64,000 bases of DNA, taken from MGBC108787 sp964430695. GTDB lineage: Bacteria > Bacillota_I > Bacilli_A > RF39 > UBA660. Location of the stretch: NCBI GenBank assembly GCA_964430695.1, contig CAYSFO010000001.1, forward strand, positions 1-64,000, read 5' to 3'. Made by a program: the position numbers and the translations under genes. Positions 8,877 through 16,371 of this stretch are shown piece after piece. The first letter of the stretch is position 1. Every line of letters begins with the position of its first letter. The notes under the pieces are model-generated. The model was not told where the DNA came from, did no database searches, and was given only the letters and a program-made list of their open reading frames with translations.

Positions 8877-9188
8877 CTAGAATAAACTGATAATCAAATT
8901 TACTAAAGAAATGGCTAATATGATACCAACGATACCAAACATAGTTTGTATAATTCTTTGTTTTACTTGTTGTTTTCTATCAACATCTGCAACTGCATAC
9001 ATGACAAAACCAACAACTAGTGAAACACCTGCAAGTGCTATACCAACTCGTAAGCACCAATCAGTAACAGTTTTGATAGCATTTAATATTGAATCGATAT
9101 TATAATTGCCACCATCTAATTTTGTAATTGCTAATAAATTCATAGAGTTCCCAATTTTAGAAAGGGAATTACCTACAAATTTAAGCAA
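8877..9188 (-). CDS. VirB2-like pilin subunit
   Basis: A 103-residue protein with two long hydrophobic helices (about residues 42-65 and 80-102) separated by a short basic loop (DRKQQVKQR). This hairpin plan is that of VirB2/TrbC pilin-type subunits, such as the pilin-like conjugal proteins found in Mollicutes elements. The likely start is TTG with AAGGAG 8 bases upstream. A tiny 13-codon frame (TTG start after AAAGGAGG) ends at this start and may couple its translation. It is the first gene of the secretion operon. Confidence 0.7.
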   Translation of the reverse strand: MLKFVGNSLSKIGNSMNLLAITKLDGGNYNIDSILNAIKTVTDWCLRVGIALAGVSLVVGFVMYAVADVDRKQQVKQRIIQTMFGIVGIILAISLVNLIISLF

Positions 9189-9249
9189 TAGACATTCTCC
9201 TTAAATAAATAATAGTTTTCAATATATCATTCCTCCTTTAAAATATGAA

Positions 9250-9325
9250 AAAGCAAAGAGTTGTGATATAATTACAACAGAGTTATTTAGTCGTGGGGAT
9301 TATTTAACTCTTTTTTCTTTGCTTT
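9250..9325 (-). ncRNA. Branched hairpin in front of the secretion operon, candidate attenuator
   Basis: Outer arms AAAGCAAAGA (9250-9259) and TCTTTGCTTT (9316-9325) enclose two further hairpins, GTTGT..ACAAC (9260-9278) and GAGTTA..TAACTC (9280-9310), so the region can fold as a three-way junction. Read on the minus strand the outer stem is followed by TTTTT, as in a terminator, just ahead of the pilin gene. On the plus strand a TGATATAAT box (extended -10) and a T6 run after the second hairpin could make a very small RNA. Either reading suggests control between ssb and the secretion genes. Confidence 0.45.
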
Positions 9326-9336
9326 AAATTCATAAA

Positions 9337-9675
9337 CTACATATCCATTTCATTTGAATTTTCTTTTGTTTTATCTAAATTCTTACATGAATCAACAACA
9401 ACTTTATAATCTTTGATTTTATTACCATCTTTTTCATAAAGTTTTGTTTCAGTTCTACCTTGAACTGCTAACTCGTTTCCTTTAGACATTTTAGAAACAT
9501 ATTCAGCATTATGATCCCAGAAAGCACAATCAATAAAATCAGCATCATAATTACCATCTTTATTTTTGTAACTTCTAGGTACTGCCACAGTAACATTAAC
9601 AACTTTTTTACCACTTTCTGTTTCTCTTAACTCTGGATCAGTAACTAATCTTCCAATAAAATAAGTATTATTCAT
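9337..9675 (-). CDS. ssb: Single-stranded DNA-binding protein
   Basis: A 112-residue OB-fold SSB with the family start MNNTYFIGRLVTDPELRET and the typical FIDCAFWDHNAEYVSKMSKG core. It would protect the transferred strand. The ATG at 9675 follows GGAGGTGATGCAG; an upstream in-frame start at 9684 is less likely. The usual acidic DDDIPF-type tail is replaced by SNEMDM, a tail shared with the 202-residue protein at 4087-4695. It is the third gene of the OB-fold, recombinase-fusion, ssb group. Confidence 0.93.
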   Translation of the reverse strand: MNNTYFIGRLVTDPELRETESGKKVVNVTVAVPRSYKNKDGNYDADFIDCAFWDHNAEYVSKMSKGNELAVQGRTETKLYEKDGNKIKDYKVVVDSCKNLDKTKENSNEMDM

Positions 9676-9689
9676 CTGCATCACCTCCT

Positions 9690-10505
9690 TTACATATAAC
9701 AGTCATCAAGACTATTAAGCATTAATTCATTAACTCTTTTATTTGTTTTTTCAATAGATGCTTTCCCAAAATATTTGGTATATTTATCAATTTGTTCTTG
9801 TGTTAGTGATCGATCTTCACCAAGTTCTGGATCATCACCAACAATAAAAAAATTACCAGTAATAATGTCATGTCCAATATCTCTATTGATAGGTAAACCT
9901 AAAATTTTAGATTCTTCATTACAAACAATAGCAATATCATCACAATTTGGTAAATATGTATATTCAATACGACCATTAACTAATTTTTGTTTATCTTCTA
10001 ATGTATTATTAATAGTCTTTTTAACTGGTAATTTATTTGGCTCAACATACAAGACATCAAGTTTTCTTTGCAATTTTTCATCACTCCTTTTTGAAAACAA
10101 ACTTTCTAATAATTCAAAATTTTTGTCAAAAATAAATTTGTCATTAGTTAAATCATAAATATTAAGATTTTTACTAAAACATAAACTTTTTAACTCAAAC
10201 AACTCAAAATTATCAAATGTATCTCTAGTAAGTCTTGATGCATTTAAAACTAAGATATTATTATTTTTATTTTCATTAATTAATTTTTTTAGATTAATTT
10301 TAAAATCAAGTCTATTACTACCACCAATATCCATATAAACTTTAGAAGTAGGAATGTTTTTACTTTTACATATTCCATTTACTATACTTAATTGCTGAGT
10401 AGCAAGTTCTTTATCTTTCCCATAAATATAGATTATTGATTGATCACCAAGTAGATCTTTATAGTTTGAAAATCTCATATAGATTCCAACATTATTTAAA
10501 CTCAC
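9690..10505 (-). CDS. Serine-recombinase catalytic domain fused to DUF3846
   Basis: Residues 1-125 look like a resolvase catalytic domain: VGIYMRFSN with nucleophile Ser13 and Arg11, then MDIGGSNRLDF with Arg65, and SRLTRD with Arg91 and Arg94. Residues 150-250 match DUF3846: YVEPNKLP, NGRIEYTYLP, AIVCNEESK, LPINRD, and ITGNFFIVGDD. The DNA-binding Recombinase and zinc-ribbon domains of large serine integrases are absent, so it is unlikely to be the integrase of the element. It overlaps the upstream OB-fold gene by 14 bases and precedes ssb, which points to a role in DNA processing. The fusion is read directly from the sequence; the function is unknown. Confidence 0.7.
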   Translation of the reverse strand: MSLNNVGIYMRFSNYKDLLGDQSIIYIYGKDKELATQQLSIVNGICKSKNIPTSKVYMDIGGSNRLDFKINLKKLINENKNNNILVLNASRLTRDTFDNFELFELKSLCFSKNLNIYDLTNDKFIFDKNFELLESLFSKRSDEKLQRKLDVLYVEPNKLPVKKTINNTLEDKQKLVNGRIEYTYLPNCDDIAIVCNEESKILGLPINRDIGHDIITGNFFIVGDDPELGEDRSLTQEQIDKYTKYFGKASIEKTNKRVNELMLNSLDDCYM

Positions 10506-10935
10506 TAAGTAAATCTTCCATTTCTTTTAATTCTTCTTCTGATGGGGAAATTGCTTCACATCTTTTACCATGCCACAACATAACACCATCAGTATCATAA
10601 TCAATCATGGGAATATCATCAGTTTCTAGTTTATAATTCTTATCTAACAATTTAATTTCTTTAGGGTATATATAGTAGATATTCTGATTATCTTTTAAAT
10701 AAGAATTTAAGTAACCAACAATATAGATATTATTTGATACTTTTATAATATCTTGATATTTATTTAGCAAATCTTCATTTAATTTAACTTTATAAAAACT
10801 AGAAGAATAAGAATTGTTATCTAACTTATCATTTTGGACTATATCAAAAAACATAAATCTTTTACCTTTTATGTCTTGTCGTTCATACGATAAACTAGTT
10901 ATCTTACCAATTAGTTCAATTTTATTTTTATTAAT
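10492..10935 (-). CDS. OB-fold-like protein with an apparent ATT start codon
   Basis: An ATG-only reading starts at 10854, but the frame is open upstream and encodes IELIGKITSLSYE and DIKGKRFMFFDI, a strand pattern typical of OB folds that runs smoothly into the downstream IYIVGYLNSYL. A perfect AGGAGG (10948-10943) sits 7 bases before an in-frame ATT at 10935, with no ATG, GTG or TTG in between. The likely product is 147 residues, single-strand-DNA-binding in style, with an acidic C-terminus (EELKEMEDLLSEF). It is the first gene of the set leading to ssb. Confidence 0.55.
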   Translation of the reverse strand: MNKNKIELIGKITSLSYERQDIKGKRFMFFDIVQNDKLDNNSYSSSFYKVKLNEDLLNKYQDIIKVSNNIYIVGYLNSYLKDNQNIYYIYPKEIKLLDKNYKLETDDIPMIDYDTDGVMLWHGKRCEAISPSEEELKEMEDLLSEFK

Positions 10936-10994
10936 TTTAACACCTCCTAGTTTAATAACTAGTTATATATTTAAACTAGTTAAAATTTATTATA
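10893..10994 (-). promoter_or_regulatory. Promoter with repeated AACTAGTT operators
   Basis: A TATAAT box (10994-10989) reads leftward toward the OB-fold gene. The palindrome AACTAGTT occurs at 10974-10981, 10957-10964 and 10893-10900, the first two 17 bases apart and covering the expected transcript start, the third inside the beginning of the gene. A near copy (CTAGTTTA) lies at 10947-10954. This arrangement fits binding by a dimeric repressor; the winged-helix protein encoded just upstream is a candidate. Confidence 0.5.
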
Positions 10995-11030
10995 TTATTT
11001 CTTTATATTTTGTTTATTATATTTAATAGT

Positions 11031-11051
11031 AAAAAGCATCCAGATAGGATG
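11031..11051 (-). terminator. Rho-independent terminator after the winged-helix gene
   Basis: On the minus strand CATCC-TATCT-GGATG is followed by CTTTTT. It closes the adhesin-sortase-regulator transcript ahead of the next promoter. Confidence 0.7.
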
Positions 11052-11079
11052 GTTATTAGATACTATATAAGTAGTCATT

Positions 11080-11337
11080 TTAAACTAGGTATATTCTTCT
11101 ATTGTGTTCTTCTGTATAGGAAATATTAATTAAATTTTCATCTTTCAATTCTTTAATAAGTCTAGTAACAGTTCTAGGGGTTAAACCTAAATTACTAGCC
11201 AAAAATTTATTAGATGCATAGCAATAACCATTCTGATGACACAGAAGAAGAATATCACCATAAAGAAGTTTAGCATTACTACAAATATGTTTATTATTTT
11301 TTACTAAATTAGGTATTTTACAATAATCATTATTCAC
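11080..11337 (-). CDS. Winged-helix DNA-binding protein
   Basis: An 85-residue protein with a helix-turn-helix (about residues 38-65, ASNKFLASNLGLTPRTVTRL) followed by the wing sequence IKELKDENLINISY. This is the layout of the HTH_36-type domains found in replication and regulatory proteins of mobile elements. It directly abuts the sortase gene and is followed by a terminator, so it is the last gene of the adhesin operon. It may regulate the adjacent AACTAGTT promoter. The whole protein is little more than one DNA-binding domain. Confidence 0.65.
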   Translation of the reverse strand: MNNDYCKIPNLVKNNKHICSNAKLLYGDILLLCHQNGYCYASNKFLASNLGLTPRTVTRLIKELKDENLINISYTEEHNRRIYLV

Positions 11338-11972
11338 TAGTATTGCTCCTTATTAGTTAAATACCCAACATATACAACTTGGGTATCTTTTGTATTTTTC
11401 TTACAAGTAATTAATGTTATAGCAGTTTTTTTAGAATCTCTATAAATTTCTATAAGCCCATCTTTAGGGGTATCATAAATATTATCTAAGGTATATTCAT
11501 ACTTATAACCTTGATAATAAATATAAACTTTATCATTAATATTTAATTTATATAGATTTTTAAAGAAAGATATATAACTTGATCCATTATGACCTGCAAG
11601 TATCAAATTACCATTAACTATATCTGGCATAGTAGAATGTTCTATAATTTGAATATTATAATTGACATTATTATAATAACTATCTGGACTTACTAAACCT
11701 CTTTTTAAGGAAATAGATGGTATTTCCAAAACTGCTATATAATTATAGTCAACCTTATTGGAAGTGGTAGTTTCTTTAGGACTATCTTCTACATGATCAT
11801 CAATAATTTCTTCTTGAAAAAAATTATCAATTTTCATATTTTCTTTATCATCAAGTCTTTTAGTATTAGCATGATAATATACAAACATGAAAAGACCACA
11901 CATTACTAAAAACAATCCTAAATACCTTAATATAATTAACTTCTTACTTTCTTTTCTTTTTAAGTAAGCCAT
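11337..11972 (-). CDS. Sortase dedicated to the element adhesin
   Basis: A membrane-anchored transpeptidase with a hydrophobic segment near residues 14-35 and a sortase domain after residue 80. The catalytic His and Cys are visible in LILAGHNG and TLITCKK. The position where most sortases have the catalytic Arg reads TQVVYVGYL, with Gln. This may be a subfamily feature or may mean a different residue assists catalysis. The ATG at 11972 lies inside the end of the adhesin gene (overlap 29 bases), so the two are translationally coupled. The likely substrate is the VPSTG signal of that adhesin. Confidence 0.85.
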   Translation of the reverse strand: MAYLKRKESKKLIILRYLGLFLVMCGLFMFVYYHANTKRLDDKENMKIDNFFQEEIIDDHVEDSPKETTTSNKVDYNYIAVLEIPSISLKRGLVSPDSYYNNVNYNIQIIEHSTMPDIVNGNLILAGHNGSSYISFFKNLYKLNINDKVYIYYQGYKYEYTLDNIYDTPKDGLIEIYRDSKKTAITLITCKKNTKDTQVVYVGYLTNKEQY

Positions 11973-14682
11973 AACCAATTAAACCCAGTCCAGATACAAT
12001 TAAAACTAAACTACCAACAACTTCATAATTTATATTACTTAAACCAGTACTTGGCACTTCTACGATTTCTTCATTAATTAAAGTAGATTCAATAATAGCA
12101 CCATCTTCTGTTACATCAAAATAAACTTTTTCATCATTTAAGATATAACCATCTACTGCTTTTAATTCTTGATAATAATAAGATCCATATTCTAATTCAA
12201 CTTCTATGTAGCCATTTTCATCAGATACATATTTACCTAGTAAATTATTTTCAAGATCGAATATACCAATTTCAACTCCAGAAATAGGATTACCTTTTTC
12301 ATCTACTTTATAAATTTTGATAGTTGAAGTAATTTTTTCATTTGTCATATTTGCTTTAACAATTTCACCATCTTCTTTTATTTCAAAAGTTACAACTTCA
12401 TCACTTAGTCTATAACCAGTAGATGCTTCTGTTTCAATGATAGTAAATTTACCTACAAATAAATCAGTAATAGTAATCTTTCCTTGTTCATCAGTAGTAC
12501 CAACAAAGATAACCTCAGAAGTTCCATCTTCTTTTAAATGAGATACTTCTATTTTGGTATCTGGAATTCCAACTCCAGTTGTTAAATCACTTTTAGTAAA
12601 TTCAAGTGTACCTTTCTTTAAAAGATTTAAAGCACTATAACTACTATAAACAATAGGTGTTTTATTATCTTTTTCAGATAAAGTAAACTCATATTTTTCA
12701 GAATTTAAAACATAATTATCTTTTGTTTTTACTTCTACTAAATAGTAATTACCTAAATATAATTTCTTACTTATAGCATATCCATCATTATTAGTAGTAA
12801 TAGTATCTACAAGTTGATCCTTTCTATAATGTACCAAAGTTTTATCAGATGATAAAATATCTTCATTAGCATAAATCTCATAAGTTACATTATCAAGTGG
12901 GATTTCTTCATAAGTGAAAGTGCTATTTTCTATAACTACTGATTCACCAGTTTTATTAATTTCTATTTGACCTTTAATAACTTGATCTTTGAAATAAACA
13001 GTAATAAAAGCCCCATAAGAAGTATAATTATAGTAAGTACCATCACCAATAGTAAATTTTAAACCATCAGTATTTATTAAATAATTGTTTGGACTAGAAG
13101 TTTCAATAAGTTTATAATTTCCTGCCTCTAGTTTTAAATATGTAATAAATTTACCAGTTTCATCTGTTTTAAATTCACTATATACTTTGCCACCAACATA
13201 TTGTGAAACATATTGATTTGTATCAGTATTTAATATTTTAAAAGTAGTATCTGCTAAAGCAATAGTTTTACCAGTTTCTAAATCTGTTTTAAAAACTTGA
13301 AGATAAGCAGATAACTTATTATTTAAAATATTGTAATATTGTTCTTTAGAACTATTTTCATCAACTGTAATATAAAAATCATAGATTTTTTCAAATCCAG
13401 TATTTGTATTTACTTGATGGAATCTCCAAACACCATAAGGTATTTCAAGAGTAGCATACCCATTTTTATCTGTTGTGATTGTATCATACAACTTACCTTG
13501 ATATTTTTCATCGTTTGGATAATAAATTTCAAAAGTAATACCACTTTCAGCATTTAAAAATTGGGTAGTTTCATCTACATAATCATATTGCTTTAATATG
13601 CTTACATAGTTTTTGATAACTTCTTCTGTTACATTCATATTAACACTAGTTTTACCTTTAACATCTACATTATATCTAGTATTATCTAAGTAATAACCTG
13701 TGCTTGGACTAATTTCTTGAACATAGTAAGAACCATAAGGAATTACTGCATCAGATTTACCATAGCCACTTTCATTAGTAGTTATTTTTGTAAGAAGTGT
13801 ACCATCAGTAGAGAACACTCCATAAACTGCATTTTTTAAAAGTGCTTGTCCTTGCTCTGTACCAGTTTCTTTATCTCTTTTAGTAAGTTCAACACTTCCA
13901 TAATAAGCATTAACATTGATTCTAGCATAAACTGGATCAACATTACCTCCACTTATCATATTTTGAATATCATCACCATAATAAATTAGATATGAATGAT
14001 CATAAATTTGTTTTTTAGTAAATGTCATAGTAATATTACCAGACTTAATAGGTGTAAGAGTAATAGAATTACCATTTAAAGTATAATCAGCACCACTTAC
14101 ACTAATATCATAATTTGATAGAACATTATTAGTATCTGTTAAAGTTAGTGATTCACCAACTTGTAAGTTATAAGTTCCACCATTAAAACTAGGTTTATCA
14201 TAATGATGTCTTATTAAATCTTCAATAACAGATCTTTCATAAGATACATCAAAAGTAGATCCCTCATTATATCTAGCAGTAGAAAATCTTACCCAAGCAT
14301 TATGACCTAAAATTGTTTCCCAGATCATACCTTGAGTTGCTGCACGATACCCAGTAGTTTGATGACCAGTATATTGATACCCATAATATGCTAATAATAA
14401 AACTCGTTCTTTAATATCATTTGATAAACCAGTATTTTCCCAACTACCTTGTATCATTGGATTACCCTCTGGAATACCTGGCTCGATACAATAAGCAACA
14501 TTACCATCTACATAATAGTTTTCTAATTTCCAAGATGCATAATCACCTATATCATTGTTTCGTTCATACCAGTATCCAGAGAAGTCATAATTTAGTGTTG
14601 ATGCAAAAACATTTTGAGTACCACATACCATAGTGATTAAAGCACCAACAAACATTAATAAAAATTTATTTCTTTTTTTCAC
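11944..14682 (-). CDS. Thioester- and SpaA-domain surface adhesin with VPSTG sorting signal
   Basis: A 912-residue surface protein that probably mediates mating-pair or host contact. A signal peptide (to about residue 28) is followed by a thioester domain: YCIEPG with Cys65 and TQGMIWE with Gln117 are the pair that forms the internal Cys-Gln thioester in such adhesins. Six SpaA/CnaB-like repeats follow from about residue 260, many with the G-Y-Y-hydrophobic-x-E pattern and K..E/N residues used for isopeptide bonds. The C-terminus has VPSTG, a hydrophobic segment and KKKRK, a sortase signal. The start is GTG with GAGGAGG upstream, inside the preceding small gene. Confidence 0.9.
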   Translation of the reverse strand: MKKRNKFLLMFVGALITMVCGTQNVFASTLNYDFSGYWYERNNDIGDYASWKLENYYVDGNVAYCIEPGIPEGNPMIQGSWENTGLSNDIKERVLLLAYYGYQYTGHQTTGYRAATQGMIWETILGHNAWVRFSTARYNEGSTFDVSYERSVIEDLIRHHYDKPSFNGGTYNLQVGESLTLTDTNNVLSNYDISVSGADYTLNGNSITLTPIKSGNITMTFTKKQIYDHSYLIYYGDDIQNMISGGNVDPVYARINVNAYYGSVELTKRDKETGTEQGQALLKNAVYGVFSTDGTLLTKITTNESGYGKSDAVIPYGSYYVQEISPSTGYYLDNTRYNVDVKGKTSVNMNVTEEVIKNYVSILKQYDYVDETTQFLNAESGITFEIYYPNDEKYQGKLYDTITTDKNGYATLEIPYGVWRFHQVNTNTGFEKIYDFYITVDENSSKEQYYNILNNKLSAYLQVFKTDLETGKTIALADTTFKILNTDTNQYVSQYVGGKVYSEFKTDETGKFITYLKLEAGNYKLIETSSPNNYLINTDGLKFTIGDGTYYNYTSYGAFITVYFKDQVIKGQIEINKTGESVVIENSTFTYEEIPLDNVTYEIYANEDILSSDKTLVHYRKDQLVDTITTNNDGYAISKKLYLGNYYLVEVKTKDNYVLNSEKYEFTLSEKDNKTPIVYSSYSALNLLKKGTLEFTKSDLTTGVGIPDTKIEVSHLKEDGTSEVIFVGTTDEQGKITITDLFVGKFTIIETEASTGYRLSDEVVTFEIKEDGEIVKANMTNEKITSTIKIYKVDEKGNPISGVEIGIFDLENNLLGKYVSDENGYIEVELEYGSYYYQELKAVDGYILNDEKVYFDVTEDGAIIESTLINEEIVEVPSTGLSNINYEVVGSLVLIVSGLGLIGYGLLKKKRK

Positions 14683-14794
14683 TTTCTATCATTTCCTCCT
14701 CTCGTGAAATTCTACTTGATAAAACACAAGCAGACCATAAAAAAAGCACTAATACAAAGACTAGTGCAACAATACTTAATATTAAAAATTTCAT
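14666..14794 (-). CDS. Small single-pass membrane protein (SREEE family), element copy
   Basis: A 42-residue product with a perfect GGAGG before its ATG. It starts MKFLILSIVALVF, has one membrane span of about 20 residues with a Cys near its end, and then a short charged tail, SSRISREEE. It overlaps the start of the adhesin gene by 17 bases and is probably coupled to it. A clearly similar gene sits in the chromosome at 27956-28072. The function is unknown. Confidence 0.65.
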   Translation of the reverse strand: MKFLILSIVALVFVLVLFLWSACVLSSRISREEEMIESEKKK

Positions 14795-14813
14795 AAATTC
14801 CTCCAAAAAAAAA

Positions 14814-15542
14814 TTAGTTAGTTTCAATACCAACTAAAGTTTTATATCTTTCACAGTTTCCAGAATGGCATTTAACATACATATAAATTCCTAAAACTGT
14901 ACCTTGACCATCTAATACTTCAAAACAAGTCGTATTAATTACATCTACTGTATCAATTAAACTAACCTCAGCAGTTCTACTATAACAACCATCTAAAGTA
15001 GTGTAATTTTTATCAATATGTCCTTTATGGAATGAATAATAAAAATCATTTGGGTTAGGAACACCTACATAAGAATTTGTAGTTTTTGGTTGTTCAACAC
15101 TTACTTGTGGCTTTTCTTCTTTTACAACTGGATCTTGTTTTGGAGTTTCAACAACAGTTTTATTTTCATTACTTGAATTACTATTACTGTTATTATTACT
15201 ATTAGTATTAGTGGATGTTGTAGTAGTAGAAGATTTTGTAACAGATGTAGTAGTTTTTTTATCAGATGTGCTACTATCTTTTTCATTTTTATTTTCTACC
15301 ACTTTTTCATTTTTAGAGTTAGTTTTTTCTTGTGTTTCTGATTTTTTTAGTTCTTCTTGATTAGATTCATTACTTATATCATCTGTTTTTTCTTTATTAT
15401 CATTTTTATTTTCTTTTTCTTCTTGAATAATAGAAATATCATTTTGTTTTACTTTTTTAGTGTTAAAACTTTTGATTCCAATTATTGAAATTGATAATAC
15501 AACGAAAAAAGCAAGTAATATAAATATTATTTTTTTCTTCAT
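14814..15542 (-). CDS. Anchored protein with low-complexity linker and Cys-containing C-terminal domain
   Basis: From the ATG at 15542 (AAGGTGG upstream) the product is 242 residues. A membrane anchor (residues 4-25) leads into a long Lys/Glu/Ser/Thr/Asn linker (to about residue 165) typical of wall-spanning spacers. A compact C-terminal domain of about 70 residues contains four Cys, in CYSR, TTCF and KCHSGNC contexts, perhaps two disulfides. No family is recognised. It lies between the sigma-like regulator and the adhesin, so it is probably a surface component of the same system. Confidence 0.6.
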   Translation of the reverse strand: MKKKIIFILLAFFVVLSISIIGIKSFNTKKVKQNDISIIQEEKENKNDNKEKTDDISNESNQEELKKSETQEKTNSKNEKVVENKNEKDSSTSDKKTTTSVTKSSTTTTSTNTNSNNNSNSNSSNENKTVVETPKQDPVVKEEKPQVSVEQPKTTNSYVGVPNPNDFYYSFHKGHIDKNYTTLDGCYSRTAEVSLIDTVDVINTTCFEVLDGQGTVLGIYMYVKCHSGNCERYKTLVGIETN

Positions 15543-15553
15543 AATCCACCACC

Positions 15554-15595
15554 TTGCTTGAATGTTACCTCCTTTAATAGAGTTTGTCAAATCAT
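15554..15595. repeat. Dispersed 42-bp repeat, copy 1
   Basis: About 35 of 42 bases match the stretch at 24178-24219, with shared blocks TTGCTTGAATG, TACCTC and TTGTCAAATCAT. On the minus strand it begins with TGATTTGACAA just past a tiny open frame and lies immediately upstream of the anchored-protein gene. Its role may be regulatory. Confidence 0.6.
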
Positions 15596-15656
15596 CAGAA
15601 CTTTTTATTTACAATCATAAGCACCACCTCCTTTAATGGCATAAAAAAAGATGAAA

Positions 15657-16181
15657 TTAATCATCCATTTCACAATATTGTCTTAAATCAGTCCACATTT
15701 TTACAAGACAACTTTTTTTAATTTTCTGTAAGTAAGTTTTAGATATACCAATTAATTCAGCAATATCTTCTTCTGATTTACGAGTAAGAAAAGTATTAAT
15801 AAGATATACAACTTCACTATCCATTAATTTATAACTAACTTTAATAATTGAATTGTAAATATCAGTTGTTAATAACTGTTTATCAACTTTTCTTTCAATG
15901 GCTTTTTCAACTTGACTTACATTACTTCTTTGATGAAAACTCTCATCTCTTTCATAAGTAGGGGTTACCTTAATAGTTTCACCAATAGGAAATTCGTATA
16001 AATATCTTGCAGACTTAAATGTATTAAATAATTCTATAAGTTTATCTTTAATATCTGCAGTATCATATCTATCACATATTTTATCATCTATAAGTTCATT
16101 ATACTTTTCGTTTGTTTCAGATGCACTTTTAATATAATCACTTATATTGATTAACTCATTTAGAGTAACAATTCCATCCAT
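15657..16181 (-). CDS. Sigma-region-4-like / ArpU-like regulator
   Basis: A 174-residue protein whose C-terminal third contains SEEDIAELIGISKTYLQKI, a helix-turn-helix of the sigma-70 region 4 type, preceded by an acidic helical N-terminus. ArpU-like phage regulators and small sigma-like proteins of ICEs have this layout. It is the first full gene after the leader ORF and terminator at 16203-16316, with AAAGGAGG before its ATG, so its level would be set by attenuation. It is a candidate activator of the adhesin and transfer genes. Confidence 0.6.
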   Translation of the reverse strand: MDGIVTLNELINISDYIKSASETNEKYNELIDDKICDRYDTADIKDKLIELFNTFKSARYLYEFPIGETIKVTPTYERDESFHQRSNVSQVEKAIERKVDKQLLTTDIYNSIIKVSYKLMDSEVVYLINTFLTRKSEEDIAELIGISKTYLQKIKKSCLVKMWTDLRQYCEMDD

Positions 16182-16202
16182 TGGGGTAACCTCCTTTCAA
16201 AC

Positions 16203-16246
16203 AAAAAGAGATTTTAAGGGCATAAAATACCACTATAAAATCTCTT
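16203..16246 (-). terminator. Attenuator-like terminator before the sigma-like gene
   Basis: On the minus strand AAGAGATTTTATA (16246-16234) pairs with TTAAAATCTCTT, followed by TTTTTG. The 5' arm contains the last codons and the TAG stop of the 27-codon leader ORF, so a ribosome reaching that stop would cover the arm and prevent the hairpin. Confidence 0.7.
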
Positions 16247-16316
16247 GATTTTTATATTGATTTAACAAATTACTATAATCTGGAACAAAATTATTCCATG
16301 CATTTTTTATAACCAT
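16233..16316 (-). CDS. 27-codon leader peptide ORF
   Basis: An ATG at 16316 with GGGTGG upstream opens a 27-codon frame starting MVIKNAWNNFVPDYSN and ending in NQEIL, with its TAG inside the 5' arm of the terminator. It lies about 20 bases downstream of the expected transcript start. This is the arrangement of leader peptides that control read-through into Tn916-type genes. It has no run of a single amino acid, so the signal it senses, if any, is not obvious. Confidence 0.6.
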   Translation of the reverse strand: MVIKNAWNNFVPDYSNLLNQYKNQEIL

Positions 16317-16342
16317 ATAAACCACCCACAAATTTGACTTAT

Positions 16343-16371
16343 ATTTTAGTATTAAAAGCAAATAAAGTCAA
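16343..16371 (-). promoter_or_regulatory. Promoter of the leader and sigma-like operon
   Basis: TTGACT (16371-16366), a 17-base spacer and TAAAAT (16348-16343). The transcript would begin near 16336, then pass the leader ORF and attenuator. A second -10 candidate (TATAAT, 16462-16457) with TTGTTT upstream lies beside the repeat array. Confidence 0.7.

Noticed and set aside
9690..10505. Site-specific integrase of the ICE
   Set aside because: Only the catalytic domain of a serine recombinase is present; the DNA-binding and zinc domains of large serine integrases are missing.
15543..15590. TTG start extending the anchored protein by 16 residues
   Set aside because: The extension comes from the dispersed repeat, has no ribosome site in front, and would place charged and Trp residues before the signal anchor; the ATG at 15542 has AAGGTGG.
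15600..15656. Seven-codon ORF (MIVNKKF) with a good ribosome site
   Set aside because: It is too short to judge and has no hairpin tied to its stop, unlike the leader ORF at 16233-16316.
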